In this document: one piece after another, positions 8,307 to 17,318 of the stretch
Layout: each line of letters opens with the position of its first letter
Position numbering within the stretch: the first letter of the stretch is position 1
NCBI RefSeq assembly: GCF_013004065.1
Contig: NZ_CP053084.1
Location: 496,001 to 560,000 of the forward strand
Reading direction: 5' to 3'
DNA length: 64,000 nucleotides
Source of the DNA: Limnobacter sp. SAORIC-580
Lineage (GTDB): Bacteria; Pseudomonadota; Gammaproteobacteria; Burkholderiales; Burkholderiaceae_B
Program-made: the position numbers and the translations under genes
The notes under the pieces: generated by a model
Seen by the model: only the letters and a program-made list of their open reading frames with translations
What the model was told of the DNA's origin: nothing
Database searches by the model: none

Positions 8307-9198
8307 AGATTTCATCACGCTGGCCCAAACCAAGAACTTCTCAAAAGCGGCCAACTTGCGGTGCGTAACCCAGCCTGCTTTCTCGCGCCGAATTCAGGCG
8401 CTTGAAGGTTGGCTGGGCTGCGAATTGATTGACCGGGGTTCCTACCCCACACGCTTGAGTCCGCAAGGCGAGGTGTTTTACGAGCAGGCGCTCACCATGC
8501 TGGAGCAGATCCGCCAGGCCCGCACCATTGTTCGAGGTGGTAGTTTGCAAAGTCGCCAACCCATCCGGTTGGTGGTGCCGCACACTTTGGCCTGCAGCAA
8601 AGCGCCACATTGGGTGCGCAGTTTGAAAGCCAAGCTTGCCGATCGCCTGCCCGACCTGAGTTTTCAGCTCACTGCCAGCAATGTGCACGATGCGGTGCTG
8701 TACTTCACCGATGGCGCAAGTGACTTTCTGGTGTGCTACCACCACAGCCGGGAACCCATTGAACTCGACCCCAGCAAGTTTGAAGTGCGGGTGCTGGGCA
8801 CGGAACGGTTTGCGCCCTACAGTGCGGCGAAGGCCGATGGCAGCCCAATTTACTCGCTAGACCCATTGGCCCCTTTGCCCGTGCCTTACCTCTCGTATTC
8901 CAAACATGCTTACCTGTCGAAAATGACTGACATTGCCATGGAGTCGGGCCCGCTGTTTCTGAAAAAGTCGCTGTTTGAAACGGATATGTCGGAAAGCTTG
9001 AAATCGATGTGCGAGGCTGGTTTGGGCGTGGCGTGGTTGCCGGAAAGCGCCGTGGCCACGGGTTCTGGTCTTTGCAAAATTCCCGGACCCTATTTCACCG
9101 ACATGGAAGTTCGCCTGTATCGCCGCACGCATCGTGCAACTGAAAACTCGGTTGCCCACGAGCAGGTGGATTTGATTTGGCATTATTGGCCAGACTGA
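8287..9198 (+). CDS. LysR-family transcriptional regulator
   Basis: This regulator has 303 residues, typical of the family. The N-terminal winged helix-turn-helix is unmistakable: TLAQTKNFSKAANLRCVTQPAFSRRIQALE at residues about 8-40 (quoted in parts: NFSKAANL, TQPAFSRRIQALE), followed by the LysR substrate-binding domain. The ATG at 8287 overlaps the exporter gene by 20 bases, which is unusual for LysR genes that more often diverge from their target. Its targets could be aspA and the glt genes immediately downstream, but this is inference from order only. Confidence 0.93.
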   Translation: METKWLEDFITLAQTKNFSKAANLRCVTQPAFSRRIQALEGWLGCELIDRGSYPTRLSPQGEVFYEQALTMLEQIRQARTIVRGGSLQSRQPIRLVVPHTLACSKAPHWVRSLKAKLADRLPDLSFQLTASNVHDAVLYFTDGASDFLVCYHHSREPIELDPSKFEVRVLGTERFAPYSAAKADGSPIYSLDPLAPLPVPYLSYSKHAYLSKMTDIAMESGPLFLKKSLFETDMSESLKSMCEAGLGVAWLPESAVATGSGLCKIPGPYFTDMEVRLYRRTHRATENSVAHEQVDLIWHYWPD

Positions 9199-9213
9199 TC
9201 ACCCTCTGTGGAT

Positions 9214-9234
9214 AACCCTTATTAGGGTTTCTTT
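9214..9234 (+). terminator. Probable weak terminator after lysR
   Basis: aaccct at 9214-9219 pairs with agggtt at 9224-9229 around a tatt tetraloop, followed by a short T-rich tail (tcttt). The stem has only six pairs, so strength is uncertain. Confidence 0.45.
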
Positions 9235-9334
9235 GGATATGCGGGAATTGCATGGTTTAATGCTGATTAAGTATTGGAGTGCCGGCCACTAAAGATTTAG
9301 CATGGCCCACATTCAAAATTCATCAGGGGATGAC

Positions 9335-10753
9335 ATGGTCAAGCAGCACTCAGAGCATCGCGTGGAAAAAGATCTTCTTGGAGAAAAGAAGATTCCCGCT
9401 GAGGCCTACTGGGGAGTGCACACCAGCCGCGCCCTCGACAATTACCAAATTACCGGTTTTTCGCTTTACAACGCCCCTGAACTTATCAATGCACTGGCTG
9501 CGGTCAAATGGGCTGCTACCAAGGCCAATGCAGACCTGGACACTGTTCCCCACGATTTGGCCAAAGCCATCACCCAGGCTTGCAAGGAAATTCGAACCGG
9601 CAAACTTCATGATCAGTTCGTGGTAGACGTCATTCAGGGCGGGGCTGGCACTTCGACCAACATGAATGCCAACGAGGTGATTGCCAACCGTGCCATTGAA
9701 ATTCTGGGCGGCAAAAAAGGCGATTACAAAATGGTGCACCCAATCGAGCATGTCAATGCCTCGCAAAGCACCAACGATGTGTATCCAACTGCGGTAAAAA
9801 TCGGTCTGATCAACGCCATCTCGGGTCTGCTGGTCGCGATGGAAGAACTCAAAGAGGCTTTCGGCGAAAAAGCCTTTGAATTCCGGAAAATCCTGAAAAT
9901 CGGCCGCACCCAGTTGCAGGATGCCGTGCCCATGACCCTGGGGCAGGAGTTTGCAACCTTCTCGGTCATGTTGGGCGAAGACATGGCACGCCTGCGCGAG
10001 GCGACCAGCTTGATTTCTGAAATCAATCTGGGTGCCACAGCCATTGGCACCGGCATCAACACCGACCCGGAATATGCCGCCCGCGCCCGCCATTATCTGG
10101 AAGAAATCACCCAGCTGGGCTTGGTTACTGCCGCGGACCTAGTCGAGGCCACTCAGGATACAGGCTCATTCGTTCAGCTTTCTGGCGTGCTCAAGCGCGT
10201 GGCCGTGAAGTTGTCCAAAATGTGCAACGATTTGCGCCTGTTGTCGTCAGGTCCCCAAGCCGGCTTGAATGAAATCAACTTGCCACCGCGCGCCGCTGGC
10301 TCGTCCATCATGCCGGGCAAGGTGAACCCGGTGATACCGGAAGTAGTGAACCAGGTGGCATTCGAAGTGATTGGAAACGACGTGACTGTGACCATGGCGG
10401 CCGAGGCCGGTCAGCTGCAATTGAACGCTTTTGAGCCCATTATTGCCTGGAGTTTGTTCAAGAGCATTTATCACTTAACCGCCGCCTGTAAAACCCTGAG
10501 CAAAAATTGCGTATTAGGGATTACCGCAAATGAGTCACTTTTGCGTCAAAGGGTCGAGGAATCAGCCAGTTTGGCTACCTCACTGAACCCTTACATAGGC
10601 TATGATCAAGCATCTGAGATTGCAAAAACTGCATTGAAAACCGGCCGGAAGGTTTCCGAGCTTGTTCTCGAAAAAGGCTTACTGTCAGAGCAGCAGTTGA
10701 ATGAAATACTCAGACCCGAGGTTCTCACCCGTCCTCGGAGAATAAAACTTTAG
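9335..10753 (+). CDS. aspA: Aspartate ammonia-lyase (aspartase)
   Basis: The enzyme converts L-aspartate to fumarate and ammonia in the cytoplasm. The 472-residue product carries the aspartase/fumarase signature GSSIMPGKVNPVIPE and the aspartase-typical N-terminus EKDLLGEKKIPAEAYWGVHT. HVNASQSTNDVYPTA and GRTQLQDAVPMTLGQE are the other conserved active-site regions. An upstream in-frame ATG at 9302 would add 11 residues, but the ATG at 9335 has aggggat in the right place and matches family length, so I prefer it. It is directly followed by the gltIJKL importer, so uptake and breakdown of aspartate are encoded together. Fumarase class II is excluded by the AYWGVHT N-terminus and the neighbours. 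Confidence 0.93.
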   Translation: MVKQHSEHRVEKDLLGEKKIPAEAYWGVHTSRALDNYQITGFSLYNAPELINALAAVKWAATKANADLDTVPHDLAKAITQACKEIRTGKLHDQFVVDVIQGGAGTSTNMNANEVIANRAIEILGGKKGDYKMVHPIEHVNASQSTNDVYPTAVKIGLINAISGLLVAMEELKEAFGEKAFEFRKILKIGRTQLQDAVPMTLGQEFATFSVMLGEDMARLREATSLISEINLGATAIGTGINTDPEYAARARHYLEEITQLGLVTAADLVEATQDTGSFVQLSGVLKRVAVKLSKMCNDLRLLSSGPQAGLNEINLPPRAAGSSIMPGKVNPVIPEVVNQVAFEVIGNDVTVTMAAEAGQLQLNAFEPIIAWSLFKSIYHLTAACKTLSKNCVLGITANESLLRQRVEESASLATSLNPYIGYDQASEIAKTALKTGRKVSELVLEKGLLSEQQLNEILRPEVLTRPRRIKL

Positions 10754-10760
10754 TACCGCC

Positions 10761-10814
10761 ACGAACCTGGTTCGTATGGCGCAGGGTGTATGCACAATTC
10801 GTGCTTAATTTTTT
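10761..10814 (+). promoter_or_regulatory. Two small hairpins between aspA and gltI
   Basis: acgaac at 10761-10766 pairs with gttcgt at 10770-10775 (loop ctg; gcc/ggc can extend the stem). A second short hairpin, gcac 10792-10795 with gtgc 10801-10804, is followed by ttaatttttt. The second could be a weak terminator or attenuator that allows partial read-through from aspA into gltI. Confidence 0.35.
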
Positions 10815-10830
10815 CATTCAAGGAGCAAAA

Positions 10831-11730
10831 ATGAAAAGGAATCTCCTCGCAGCAGCGTTGGCCGTGGCCAGTGTAGCCGCTGTTCAGCCCGCAGTTGCCC
10901 AAGATCTCACGGGTACTTTGAAAAAGATTACCGAAACCAAAACCATCGTGGTGGGTTACCGTGAGTCCTCTGTTCCATTTTCATACCTGGACAACAACCA
11001 GAAGCCTATCGGCTACCACATGGACATGTGTAACAAGGTTGTTGATGCAGTCAAAGCCAAGTTGAAAATGCCAAATCTGAATGTGCAATTGCAACCGGTT
11101 ACTTCTGCAAACCGCATTCCGCTGCTGCAAAACGGCACCATCGACATGGAATGTGGCTCTACAACCAATTCCGTGGCTCGTCAGGAACAGGTTTCTTTCG
11201 CAAACAGCACTTTCATTACCAGCGTAAAAGTGGTTGTGAAGAAAAGCAGTGGCATCAAGTCACTGGCCGATCTGGATGGACAGCCCATTGCAACAACTTC
11301 TGGCACCACGTCAGTTCAGTTGATCAAGCAAAACGAAAAGGGCGCAAACATCAACTTCAAGGAAATTTACGGCAAAGACCATGCTGAAAGCTTCTTGTTG
11401 GTGGCCAATGACCGTGCCAAGGCTTTTGTGATGGATGACATCCTGATTGCTGGTTTGGTTGCTCAAAGCAAGAACCCGGATGAGTTCATGTTCCTGCCAG
11501 AAATTTTGCGCACAGAACCCTACGGCATCATGCTGCGCAAGGACGATCCCCAGTTCAAGGCTTTGCTGGATGAAACTGTGAACAGCATGATCAAGTCTGG
11601 CGAAGCTGAGAAGCTGTACACCAAGTGGTTCATGAGCAAAATTCCACCCAAGGACGTGAACTTGAATTTCCCGATGTCTCCGCTGTTGAAGGAAGCATTT
11701 GCGAATCCAAACGACAAAGGCGTTAAATAA
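10831..11730 (+). CDS. gltI: Glutamate/aspartate periplasmic binding protein
   Basis: This is the periplasmic receptor of the GltIJKL ABC importer for acidic amino acids. The product has 299 residues from the ATG at 10831, which has aaggag at the correct distance; the frame extends further upstream but without a signal peptide. A signal peptide ends near AVAQ (MKRNLLAAALAVASVAA then VQPAVAQDL). The mature protein shows the family-3 solute-binding fold (IVVGYRESSVPFSY, IGYHMDMCNKV, DMECGSTTNSVARQEQVSF, YGIMLRKDDPQFKALLDETV). The permease and ATPase genes follow. Assignment to glutamate/aspartate rests on close resemblance to GltI and on aspA next door. Confidence 0.93.
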   Translation: MKRNLLAAALAVASVAAVQPAVAQDLTGTLKKITETKTIVVGYRESSVPFSYLDNNQKPIGYHMDMCNKVVDAVKAKLKMPNLNVQLQPVTSANRIPLLQNGTIDMECGSTTNSVARQEQVSFANSTFITSVKVVVKKSSGIKSLADLDGQPIATTSGTTSVQLIKQNEKGANINFKEIYGKDHAESFLLVANDRAKAFVMDDILIAGLVAQSKNPDEFMFLPEILRTEPYGIMLRKDDPQFKALLDETVNSMIKSGEAEKLYTKWFMSKIPPKDVNLNFPMSPLLKEAFANPNDKGVK

Positions 11731-11749
11731 ACAGCCCTAGTTAGTCACG

Positions 11750-11786
11750 GGCCGGCTGTGCGTTTTAAACGTGAGCCGGCCTTTTA
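11750..11786 (+). terminator. Intercistronic hairpin/terminator between gltI and gltJ
   Basis: ggccggct at 11750-11757 pairs with agccggcc at 11774-11781, and the 16-base loop contains a further cgttttaaacg palindrome. tttta follows. It probably ends most transcripts after gltI, giving excess binding protein over membrane components, a common arrangement in ABC importer operons. Confidence 0.7.
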
Positions 11787-11825
11787 CTTGTATTGGCCGA
11801 GAATATTGACTCGGGAGTATCCAAA

Positions 11826-12566
11826 ATGAATAGCGACCTGAATTGGCTGTTGTTTTTTCAGCCGATTGTGGAAGGTGAAACCCTGGTTTGGTGGGAAATG
11901 TTGTTTTCCGGCCTGCTGTGGACCCTTGCCACATCCGCAGTTGCAGGCGTCATTGCCTTCACTGTGGGTTCTTTGATGGGTGTTTTGCGCACAGCCTCCA
12001 GCAAACCTTTGGCGTTTCTGGGCAATGCGTATGTGGAAATTTTCCGCAACATCCCACTGATTGTCCAATTTTTTCTCTGGTATTTTGTGGTGCCAGAATT
12101 CATTCCGGCCCTGAAAGAATGGTCGATTGAGCAAGACCCCACCTTCGTGCAATTCCTGGCCTCTGTGGTTTGCCTTGGCTTGTTTACCGCGTCCCGGGTT
12201 GCCGAGCAGGTCAAGTCGGGCATCTTGTCGCTGTCGCGCGGGCAACGTGCTGCGGGTTACGCTTTGGGCTTGACCGAAGGGCAAACCTATCGCTTCGTGT
12301 TGTTGCCAATGGCCTACCGAATCATCGTCCCGCCCATGACCTCCGAGGCGATGAACCTGATTAAAAACTCATCGGTGGCATTAACCATTGGCCTGACTGA
12401 ACTCACCTTCAGAACCCGTGAAATGGGTGAAGTCACCTTTGCGTTTTTTGAAGCCTACATTGCTGCCACTGTGTTGTACGTGATTGTGGCAATGACGGTG
12501 AATCGAGTCATGGCTTTGGTCGAGCGCCGAACTGCTGTGCCCGGTTACATCACGGGAGGTAAATAA
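11826..12566 (+). CDS. gltJ: Glutamate/aspartate ABC transporter permease
   Basis: This inner-membrane permease of the acidic amino-acid importer has 246 residues, the same size as E. coli GltJ. It has several membrane helices and the HisM-type inner-membrane signature (SRVAEQVKSGILSLSRGQ and AAGYALGLTEGQTYRFVLLP form the EAA loop that contacts the ATPase). The ATG at 11826 with gggag upstream is preferred over a TTG at 11793. gltK begins inside its stop codon (TAATG, one base shared), so the two permease genes are translationally coupled. Confidence 0.92.
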   Translation: MNSDLNWLLFFQPIVEGETLVWWEMLFSGLLWTLATSAVAGVIAFTVGSLMGVLRTASSKPLAFLGNAYVEIFRNIPLIVQFFLWYFVVPEFIPALKEWSIEQDPTFVQFLASVVCLGLFTASRVAEQVKSGILSLSRGQRAAGYALGLTEGQTYRFVLLPMAYRIIVPPMTSEAMNLIKNSSVALTIGLTELTFRTREMGEVTFAFFEAYIAATVLYVIVAMTVNRVMALVERRTAVPGYITGGK

Positions 12567-13252
12567 TGAACGACTTCGACTTCAGTGCAATCAGCACTTC
12601 ATTGCCTTATCTCATGCAGGGTTTGACTTACACGGTGCAGCTTACCGTGGTGGCCTGCTTGGGCGGTATTTTCTTCGGTACGCTTTTGGCGCTGGCGCGT
12701 TTGTCCAGCATCAAGCCCTTGGCAATGATTGCAGCCGGTTACGTGAACCTGATGCGTTCCATTCCCCTGATTCTGGTGATCTTCTGGTTCTATTTTCTGG
12801 TGCCAGTGGTCTTGCAGTCTGTGATGGGGTACGAACGGCCTCCGCAAATTGGTCCCGACCGGTCTGCCTACATCACTTTCATCATGTTTGAAGCCGCATT
12901 TTTCTGCGAAATCATGCGGGCTGGTATTCAAAGTATTCCGAAGGGGCAGGTGGCTGCCGCGCAGGCACTTGGTTTGAATTACCGCTTGACCATGGCGAAA
13001 ATTGTGTTGCCTCAGGCTTTCCGCAACATGCTTCCCGTGTTGTTGACCCAAACCATTATTTTGTTCCAAGACACATCATTGGTGTATGTACTTTCTGTCA
13101 CCGACTTCCTGGGTGCCGCGTCGAAAATTGCGCAGCGCGACAGCGCCTTGGTTGAAATGTACACCTTCGTGGCCTTGGTTTATCTGGCGATCTGTTTCAG
13201 CATGTCCATGCTGGTCAAGGCGCTCCAGAAAAAAACTCAAATCATTCGATAA
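12566..13252 (+). CDS. gltK: Glutamate/aspartate ABC transporter permease
   Basis: This is the second permease of the importer, 228 residues. The N-terminus SLPYLMQGLTYTVQLTV is the usual first helix of HisM/GltK proteins. The EAA loop is AGIQSIPKGQVAAAQALGL, followed by FRNMLPVLLTQTI. It shares one base with gltJ and ends 12 bases before gltL, which has the ribosome binding site caggaga in that gap. Paired with GltJ it forms the heterodimeric channel. Confidence 0.93.
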   Translation: MNDFDFSAISTSLPYLMQGLTYTVQLTVVACLGGIFFGTLLALARLSSIKPLAMIAAGYVNLMRSIPLILVIFWFYFLVPVVLQSVMGYERPPQIGPDRSAYITFIMFEAAFFCEIMRAGIQSIPKGQVAAAQALGLNYRLTMAKIVLPQAFRNMLPVLLTQTIILFQDTSLVYVLSVTDFLGAASKIAQRDSALVEMYTFVALVYLAICFSMSMLVKALQKKTQIIR

Positions 13253-13264
13253 CAGGAGAGCACT

Positions 13265-13993
13265 GTGATTGAAATCAATAAAGTAAGTAAGTGGTACGGC
13301 AGTTTCAAGGTGCTCACCAATTGCACAACCTCTGTTAAAAAAGGGGAAGTGGTGGTGGTGTGTGGCCCCTCCGGTTCGGGCAAGTCAACCTTGATTAAAA
13401 CCGTGAACATGCTGGAGCCTTTTCAGGAAGGCACCATCACGGTAGATGGTGTCTCGGTGGGTGCCAAAGGCACTGATCTGCCCAAGTTGCGTTCACGCGT
13501 GGGCATGGTGTTTCAGAACTTTGAACTGTTCCCCCACTTGACCATCACCGAGAACCTGACCTTGGCGCAAATCAAGGTGTTGGGGCGCTCGAAGGAAGAG
13601 GCTGTTGCCAAAGGTTTGGGTTTATTGGACCGTGTAGGTTTGAAAGCACAGGCGGAAAAGTTTCCCGGACAATTGTCGGGTGGTCAGCAACAGCGCGTTG
13701 CGATTGCACGCGCTTTGTCGATGGACCCAATTTGCATGTTGTTTGATGAACCCACCTCAGCGCTCGATCCTGAAATGGTGAACGAGGTGCTGGATGTGAT
13801 GGTGGAATTGGCCCAAGAAGGCATGACCATGATGTGCGTAACCCATGAAATGGGTTTTGCTCGCAAGGTTGCAGACCGGGTTATTTTCATGGACCAAGGC
13901 AATATTGTTGAAGACTGCACCAAAGAAGACTTTTTTGGTACACCACGCTCGGAGCGTGCGCAGTTGTTTCTCTCGAAAATTCTGGGTCACTGA
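13265..13993 (+). CDS. gltL: Glutamate/aspartate ABC transporter ATP-binding protein
   Basis: This is the ATPase of the GltIJKL importer, acting as a dimer at the inner face of the membrane. It has 242 residues, the family length. Walker A is GPSGSGKST (residues about 37-45), the ABC signature [15 protein letters not shown] lies in the middle, Walker B is [13 protein letters not shown], and the switch histidine is in [15 protein letters not shown]. The GTG start is supported by caggaga. A strong terminator follows. Confidence 0.94.
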   Translation: MIEINKVSKWYGSFKVLTNCTTSVKKGEVVVVCGPSGSGKSTLIKTVNMLEPFQEGTITVDGVSVGAKGTDLPKLRSRVGMVFQNFELFPHLTITENLTLAQIKVLGRSKEEAVAKGLGLLDRVGLKAQAEKFPGQLSGGQQQRVAIARALSMDPICMLFDEPTSALDPEMVNEVLDVMVELAQEGMTMMCVTHEMGFARKVADRVIFMDQGNIVEDCTKEDFFGTPRSERAQLFLSKILGH

Positions 13994-14006
13994 TCCGGAG
14001 TTCTGT

Positions 14007-14042
14007 GCTGCCAGGGCTTTGTGCGCTGGCAGCGTTTTGTTT
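14007..14042 (+). terminator. Rho-independent terminator of the glt operon
   Basis: gctgccag at 14007-14014 pairs with ctggcagc at 14026-14033 with an 11-base loop, followed by gttttgttt. It lies 13 bases after gltL and also marks the 3' side of the convergent glycosyltransferase gene. Confidence 0.87.
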
Positions 14043-14092
14043 CAATGCCGACTATTAACGTTGGAATTCTTTGAGCGCACGCCGCACCACAA

Positions 14093-14899
14093 TCAGCGCT
14101 CACGTTTTTGCTGCATCAACTCTCGTGTCTTGGCGTATTTCAAGAAGCTGTTGAAGCACCCAATTGCAATGTGAACCAGCCCGGGCCAACCATCCAGAAA
14201 GCCCTTTCGCATCAGGTAGAACTTGATGAACCGCACTACCGGCGACAGCATCAGTTTTCCAAGCCCTGGCCATTTTCCGCGCGCAGCCAAGCTGTGTGCC
14301 TGAATACTGGTGTATCGGTTTTGCTTGGTCATGTAGCTTTCAAGGCTTTCTGCAGATTCATGCAGCAAGTCGCCTTCAAGCTTCTCAAAGCGGGCACCTG
14401 AGGAGCTGCTTTCTACTTTTTCATGGACTGCGTCATTGCTCCAGTTGGCCTTCTTTCGGTTGAACAAGCGGCGTGAATAGTCCGGGTAGCCTTCACCATG
14501 GCGAAGGTAACGACCCAAAAAAAAGTTGCAGCGGGGCATTTCAAACCCGGCAACATCGCTGGGTAAAAGGCCCTGTTCGGCTTGTTGAATGACCGCTCGA
14601 ATAGTGCGCTCCAGCTCGGGCGTTACTCGTTCGTCTGCATCCAGGCAAAGTACCCAGTCGTAGGTGGCTTGGGCCACTGCAAACTGTTTTTGTGGTCCGA
14701 AGCCAAGCCAGTTTTGCTGCACAACACGTGCACCGAATTTTTCCGCAACTTCAACGGTGTTGTCTGTGCTGTTGGAATCGACCACCACCAGGTCACCACA
14801 AAATTGCAGGCTTTCAAGGGCTGCAGCAAGTTGTTTGCCGGCATTCAGGGTGATCAGCACGGCGGACAAGGCGATGCGGTTGTTGGCTGCTGTGTTCAA
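14093..14899 (-). CDS. Family-2 glycosyltransferase, LPS core (WaaE/LgtF-like)
   Basis: This 268-residue GT-A fold enzyme transfers a sugar from a nucleotide donor, most likely to the inner core of lipopolysaccharide at the cytoplasmic membrane face. Evidence is the N-terminal AVLITLNAGKQLAAALESL, the strand VVVDSNSTDNTVEVA, and the metal-binding CLDADERVTPEL (DxD-type), then RRLFNRKKANWSNDAVHEKVE, typical of the WaaE/KdtX group. It diverges from waaC. The reading frame opens with a TTG at 14899 lacking a clear ribosome binding site; a TTG at 14869 just before SAVLITLNAG is an alternative. Sugar and linkage are unknown. Confidence 0.85.
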   Translation of the reverse strand: MNTAANNRIALSAVLITLNAGKQLAAALESLQFCGDLVVVDSNSTDNTVEVAEKFGARVVQQNWLGFGPQKQFAVAQATYDWVLCLDADERVTPELERTIRAVIQQAEQGLLPSDVAGFEMPRCNFFLGRYLRHGEGYPDYSRRLFNRKKANWSNDAVHEKVESSSSGARFEKLEGDLLHESAESLESYMTKQNRYTSIQAHSLAARGKWPGLGKLMLSPVVRFIKFYLMRKGFLDGWPGLVHIAIGCFNSFLKYAKTRELMQQKRER

Positions 14900-14985
14900 A
14901 TTTATCGTTCCTTGGCTGAGCGGATTCGGAATGGCTACTCGCTTGCCGCTTACAATAATGCGGTTGCGATCAACCTAAGCGCTAG

Positions 14986-15951
14986 ATGAAGCGTATCTTA
15001 ATTGTTAAGACCACTTCCATGGGAGATGTCATTCATGCCTTGCCGGTTTTGAATGATATTCACGCCCAAGATCCATCCATCCAGATTGACTGGATGGTGG
15101 AGGAGCCGTTTGTGGACTTGGTGCGGGGCAGTCGCCATGTTCACGAGGTGGTGCCGGTCAACTTGCGCAAGTGGCGCAAGCAGGGAATTCGCTACACCTG
15201 GCAGCAATGGAAGTTGCTGAAAAGCAAACTGGCCGACAGGCAATACGACGCCATTGTTGATTTGCAGGGCCTGATCAAAAGCGCAGTGCTGGCGCGCGCC
15301 GCGAAGGGCACCCTAATGGGCCCTGGTTTTTCTTATGCCAAGGAAAGTCTGGCTTGCCTCTTTTATTCGAAACGTGCAGGCTGGGATCCACAAGCCCATG
15401 CGGTCGAGCGTCTGCGAGAGTTGGCAGCCGGGTTATTGGGCTACCGTTTGCTAGGCAAGCCGGTTTTTTATGACATCGCCCCGCAAAAAGTACTTCCCGC
15501 CATTCCAAGCGGTGCTGAAATCTGGTTTTTGCACGCCACGGCCCGCGATGAAAAAAAATGGCCAATTGTCAAATGGCGTGAATTGGCTCATCGATTTTCA
15601 GACCTCGGGTATGCGGTCAAACTGCCTTGGGGCAGCGACGCAGAACAACAGCAGGCAGAAAAAATAGCCACTGGCATAGCCCGGGTTGAGGTGCTGCCTC
15701 GAATGGCTTTGGGCGAATTGCGCCTTCGTCTGGAGAGGGCCGGCCTTGTAATTGGTGTGGACACCGGTATAACGCATTTGGCGGCTGCGCATTATTTACC
15801 CATGGTCGCTTTGTTTTTCGCCACGCCAGCGTGGCGATTCGCACCGCGCTTTAACCCACATGCCATCAGTTTGGGCGATGTAGGTCGAGAGCCTGCGGTG
15901 GGTGAAGTGTTCGAGGCGGCAACGCGTTTGCTACGGGGAAATAAACTTTGA
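14986..15951 (+). CDS. waaC: LPS heptosyltransferase I
   Basis: The enzyme adds the first L-glycero-D-manno-heptose to Kdo2-lipid A at the inner membrane. It has 321 residues with the GT9 N-terminus MKRILIVKTTSMGDVIHALP, the heptosyltransferase strand YDAIVDLQGLIKSAVLAR, and the C-terminal donor-site motif GVDTGITHLAAAH. waaA starts within the last four bases (TTGA overlap), so the two are translationally coupled and act consecutively on the same acceptor. A tacaat at 14951 could be its -10 element. Confidence 0.94.
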   Translation: MKRILIVKTTSMGDVIHALPVLNDIHAQDPSIQIDWMVEEPFVDLVRGSRHVHEVVPVNLRKWRKQGIRYTWQQWKLLKSKLADRQYDAIVDLQGLIKSAVLARAAKGTLMGPGFSYAKESLACLFYSKRAGWDPQAHAVERLRELAAGLLGYRLLGKPVFYDIAPQKVLPAIPSGAEIWFLHATARDEKKWPIVKWRELAHRFSDLGYAVKLPWGSDAEQQQAEKIATGIARVEVLPRMALGELRLRLERAGLVIGVDTGITHLAAAHYLPMVALFFATPAWRFAPRFNPHAISLGDVGREPAVGEVFEAATRLLRGNKL

Positions 15952-17318
15952 GTGTGTCAGCTCGCATCTTTCTATGGCTTTACAGCCTGATTCTTTTTTT
16001 GTTTCAGCCAGTTTTAGCCTTGTATTTGCTCAAACGCGGTATTCGGCAGCCTGAATATCGTCAGGGCTGGGGCCAGCGTTTTTTGGCGAGCCTGCCTGAA
16101 TTCAGATCTGTGCCCGGGGGGCAAAAGCGAATCTGGGTGCATGCTGTGTCAGTGGGCGAGGCCCATGCCATTTCCCCTTTGGTGCAGCATTGGGCCAAGG
16201 TTTATCCTCAACATGAATGGGCTGTTTCTTGCACCACACCCACGGGTTTGGCCACATGCCGCCAGCTTTATTCGACATTGAATCAGGTTCAATTTTTTTA
16301 TCTACCTTACGATCTGCCTTATCTGGTTGCGCGCACACTCAAACAAGTGCGCGCGCATTCCCTGTGGGTGGTTGAAACAGAGCTGTGGCCCAATTTGCTG
16401 TTGGGGGCAGCCAAGGCCAAAGTGCACACTGCCTTGCTCAATGCCCGGGTTTCGCCCACCACTGGCAGACGATTGGCGCAACTAAGACAGTTGAGCCAGC
16501 CCGTGTTGCAAAGTGTTGGTACCTTGATTGCGCAAACACAGACCGATGCGGCTGTGTTCGAGAAACTTGGTCGACCTGTAGATGCGGTGTGTGGCAACCT
16601 GAAATTTGATGTAGCGCTGAAGCCTGAGTTGGCCACCACGGGGCGCGCCTGGAGAGAGGCTACCCAGGCTGAGCAGGTGGTGTTGTTTGCCAGCAGTCGG
16701 GAAGGGGAAGAGGCGTTGTTACTCGACGCCTTGAATCGATGTCAATTTTTCAAACGCATGCCCAAAGCCAGTGTGTGGATTGTGCCGCGTCACCCTCAGC
16801 GTTTTGATGAGGTGTTTGAATTGATGGCGGAGGCAGCCACACGGATGGGCGTTGCTCGTCCCGTACGTCGAAGTGCCTCTTTCAATGCAGGCAGCAATAT
16901 TGCCTTGGCAGGTTTTGGGCAGGCCCGTTTGGTGTTGGGCGACTCCATGGGTGAAATGCCGGCCTATTACAGCGTGGCCGATCTGGCTTTGTTGGGCGGT
17001 TCCTGGTTACCTTTTGGCGGGCAAAACCTGATTGAGGCCTGCGCCTATGGTTGCCCGGTATGGATGGGGCCCAATACTTTTAATTTTGCCAAGGCCGCAG
17101 AGGATGCTCTGGCCGCGAAAGCGGCTCGCCGATTCGAACATTTGCTGGCGGCATGTGAATTTTACTTGAGCGGTTTTCACGGTTTTGATGAGGGCAAGAG
17201 AGCCGCTTTTGCTTATGCTCGGGGCCATCGTGGCGCAACCCAGCGCAGCTTCGATATACTGAACCAAGCAAGCCAGTTGCCAGCAGCTGGTCTGCTTACT
17301 GAACCAGTAACTGATTAA
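15948..17318 (+). CDS. waaA: Kdo transferase (3-deoxy-D-manno-octulosonate transferase)
   Basis: WaaA attaches Kdo residues to lipid IVA, the step before WaaC. The product has 456 residues; the family is usually about 420-430, so the C-terminus is slightly long. It has the N-terminal membrane helix (LWLYSLILFLFQPVLALYLL), WVHAVSVGEAHA with the catalytic-base Glu region, HEWAVSCTTPTGLAT, YLPYDLP, the donor site VPRHPQRFDEV, and GGQNLIEACAYGCPVWMGPN. The start is a TTG overlapping the waaC stop (TTGA). A GTG two codons further (15954) is an alternative. Its 3' end overlaps the convergent tolC gene by 23 bases. Confidence 0.94.
   Translation: MSVSARIFLWLYSLILFLFQPVLALYLLKRGIRQPEYRQGWGQRFLASLPEFRSVPGGQKRIWVHAVSVGEAHAISPLVQHWAKVYPQHEWAVSCTTPTGLATCRQLYSTLNQVQFFYLPYDLPYLVARTLKQVRAHSLWVVETELWPNLLLGAAKAKVHTALLNARVSPTTGRRLAQLRQLSQPVLQSVGTLIAQTQTDAAVFEKLGRPVDAVCGNLKFDVALKPELATTGRAWREATQAEQVVLFASSREGEEALLLDALNRCQFFKRMPKASVWIVPRHPQRFDEVFELMAEAATRMGVARPVRRSASFNAGSNIALAGFGQARLVLGDSMGEMPAYYSVADLALLGGSWLPFGGQNLIEACAYGCPVWMGPNTFNFAKAAEDALAAKAARRFEHLLAACEFYLSGFHGFDEGKRAAFAYARGHRGATQRSFDILNQASQLPAAGLLTEPVTD

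Noticed and set aside
9350..10093. 247-codon minus-strand frame inside aspA
   Set aside because: Lies wholly opposite the conserved aspartase coding region; no independent support.
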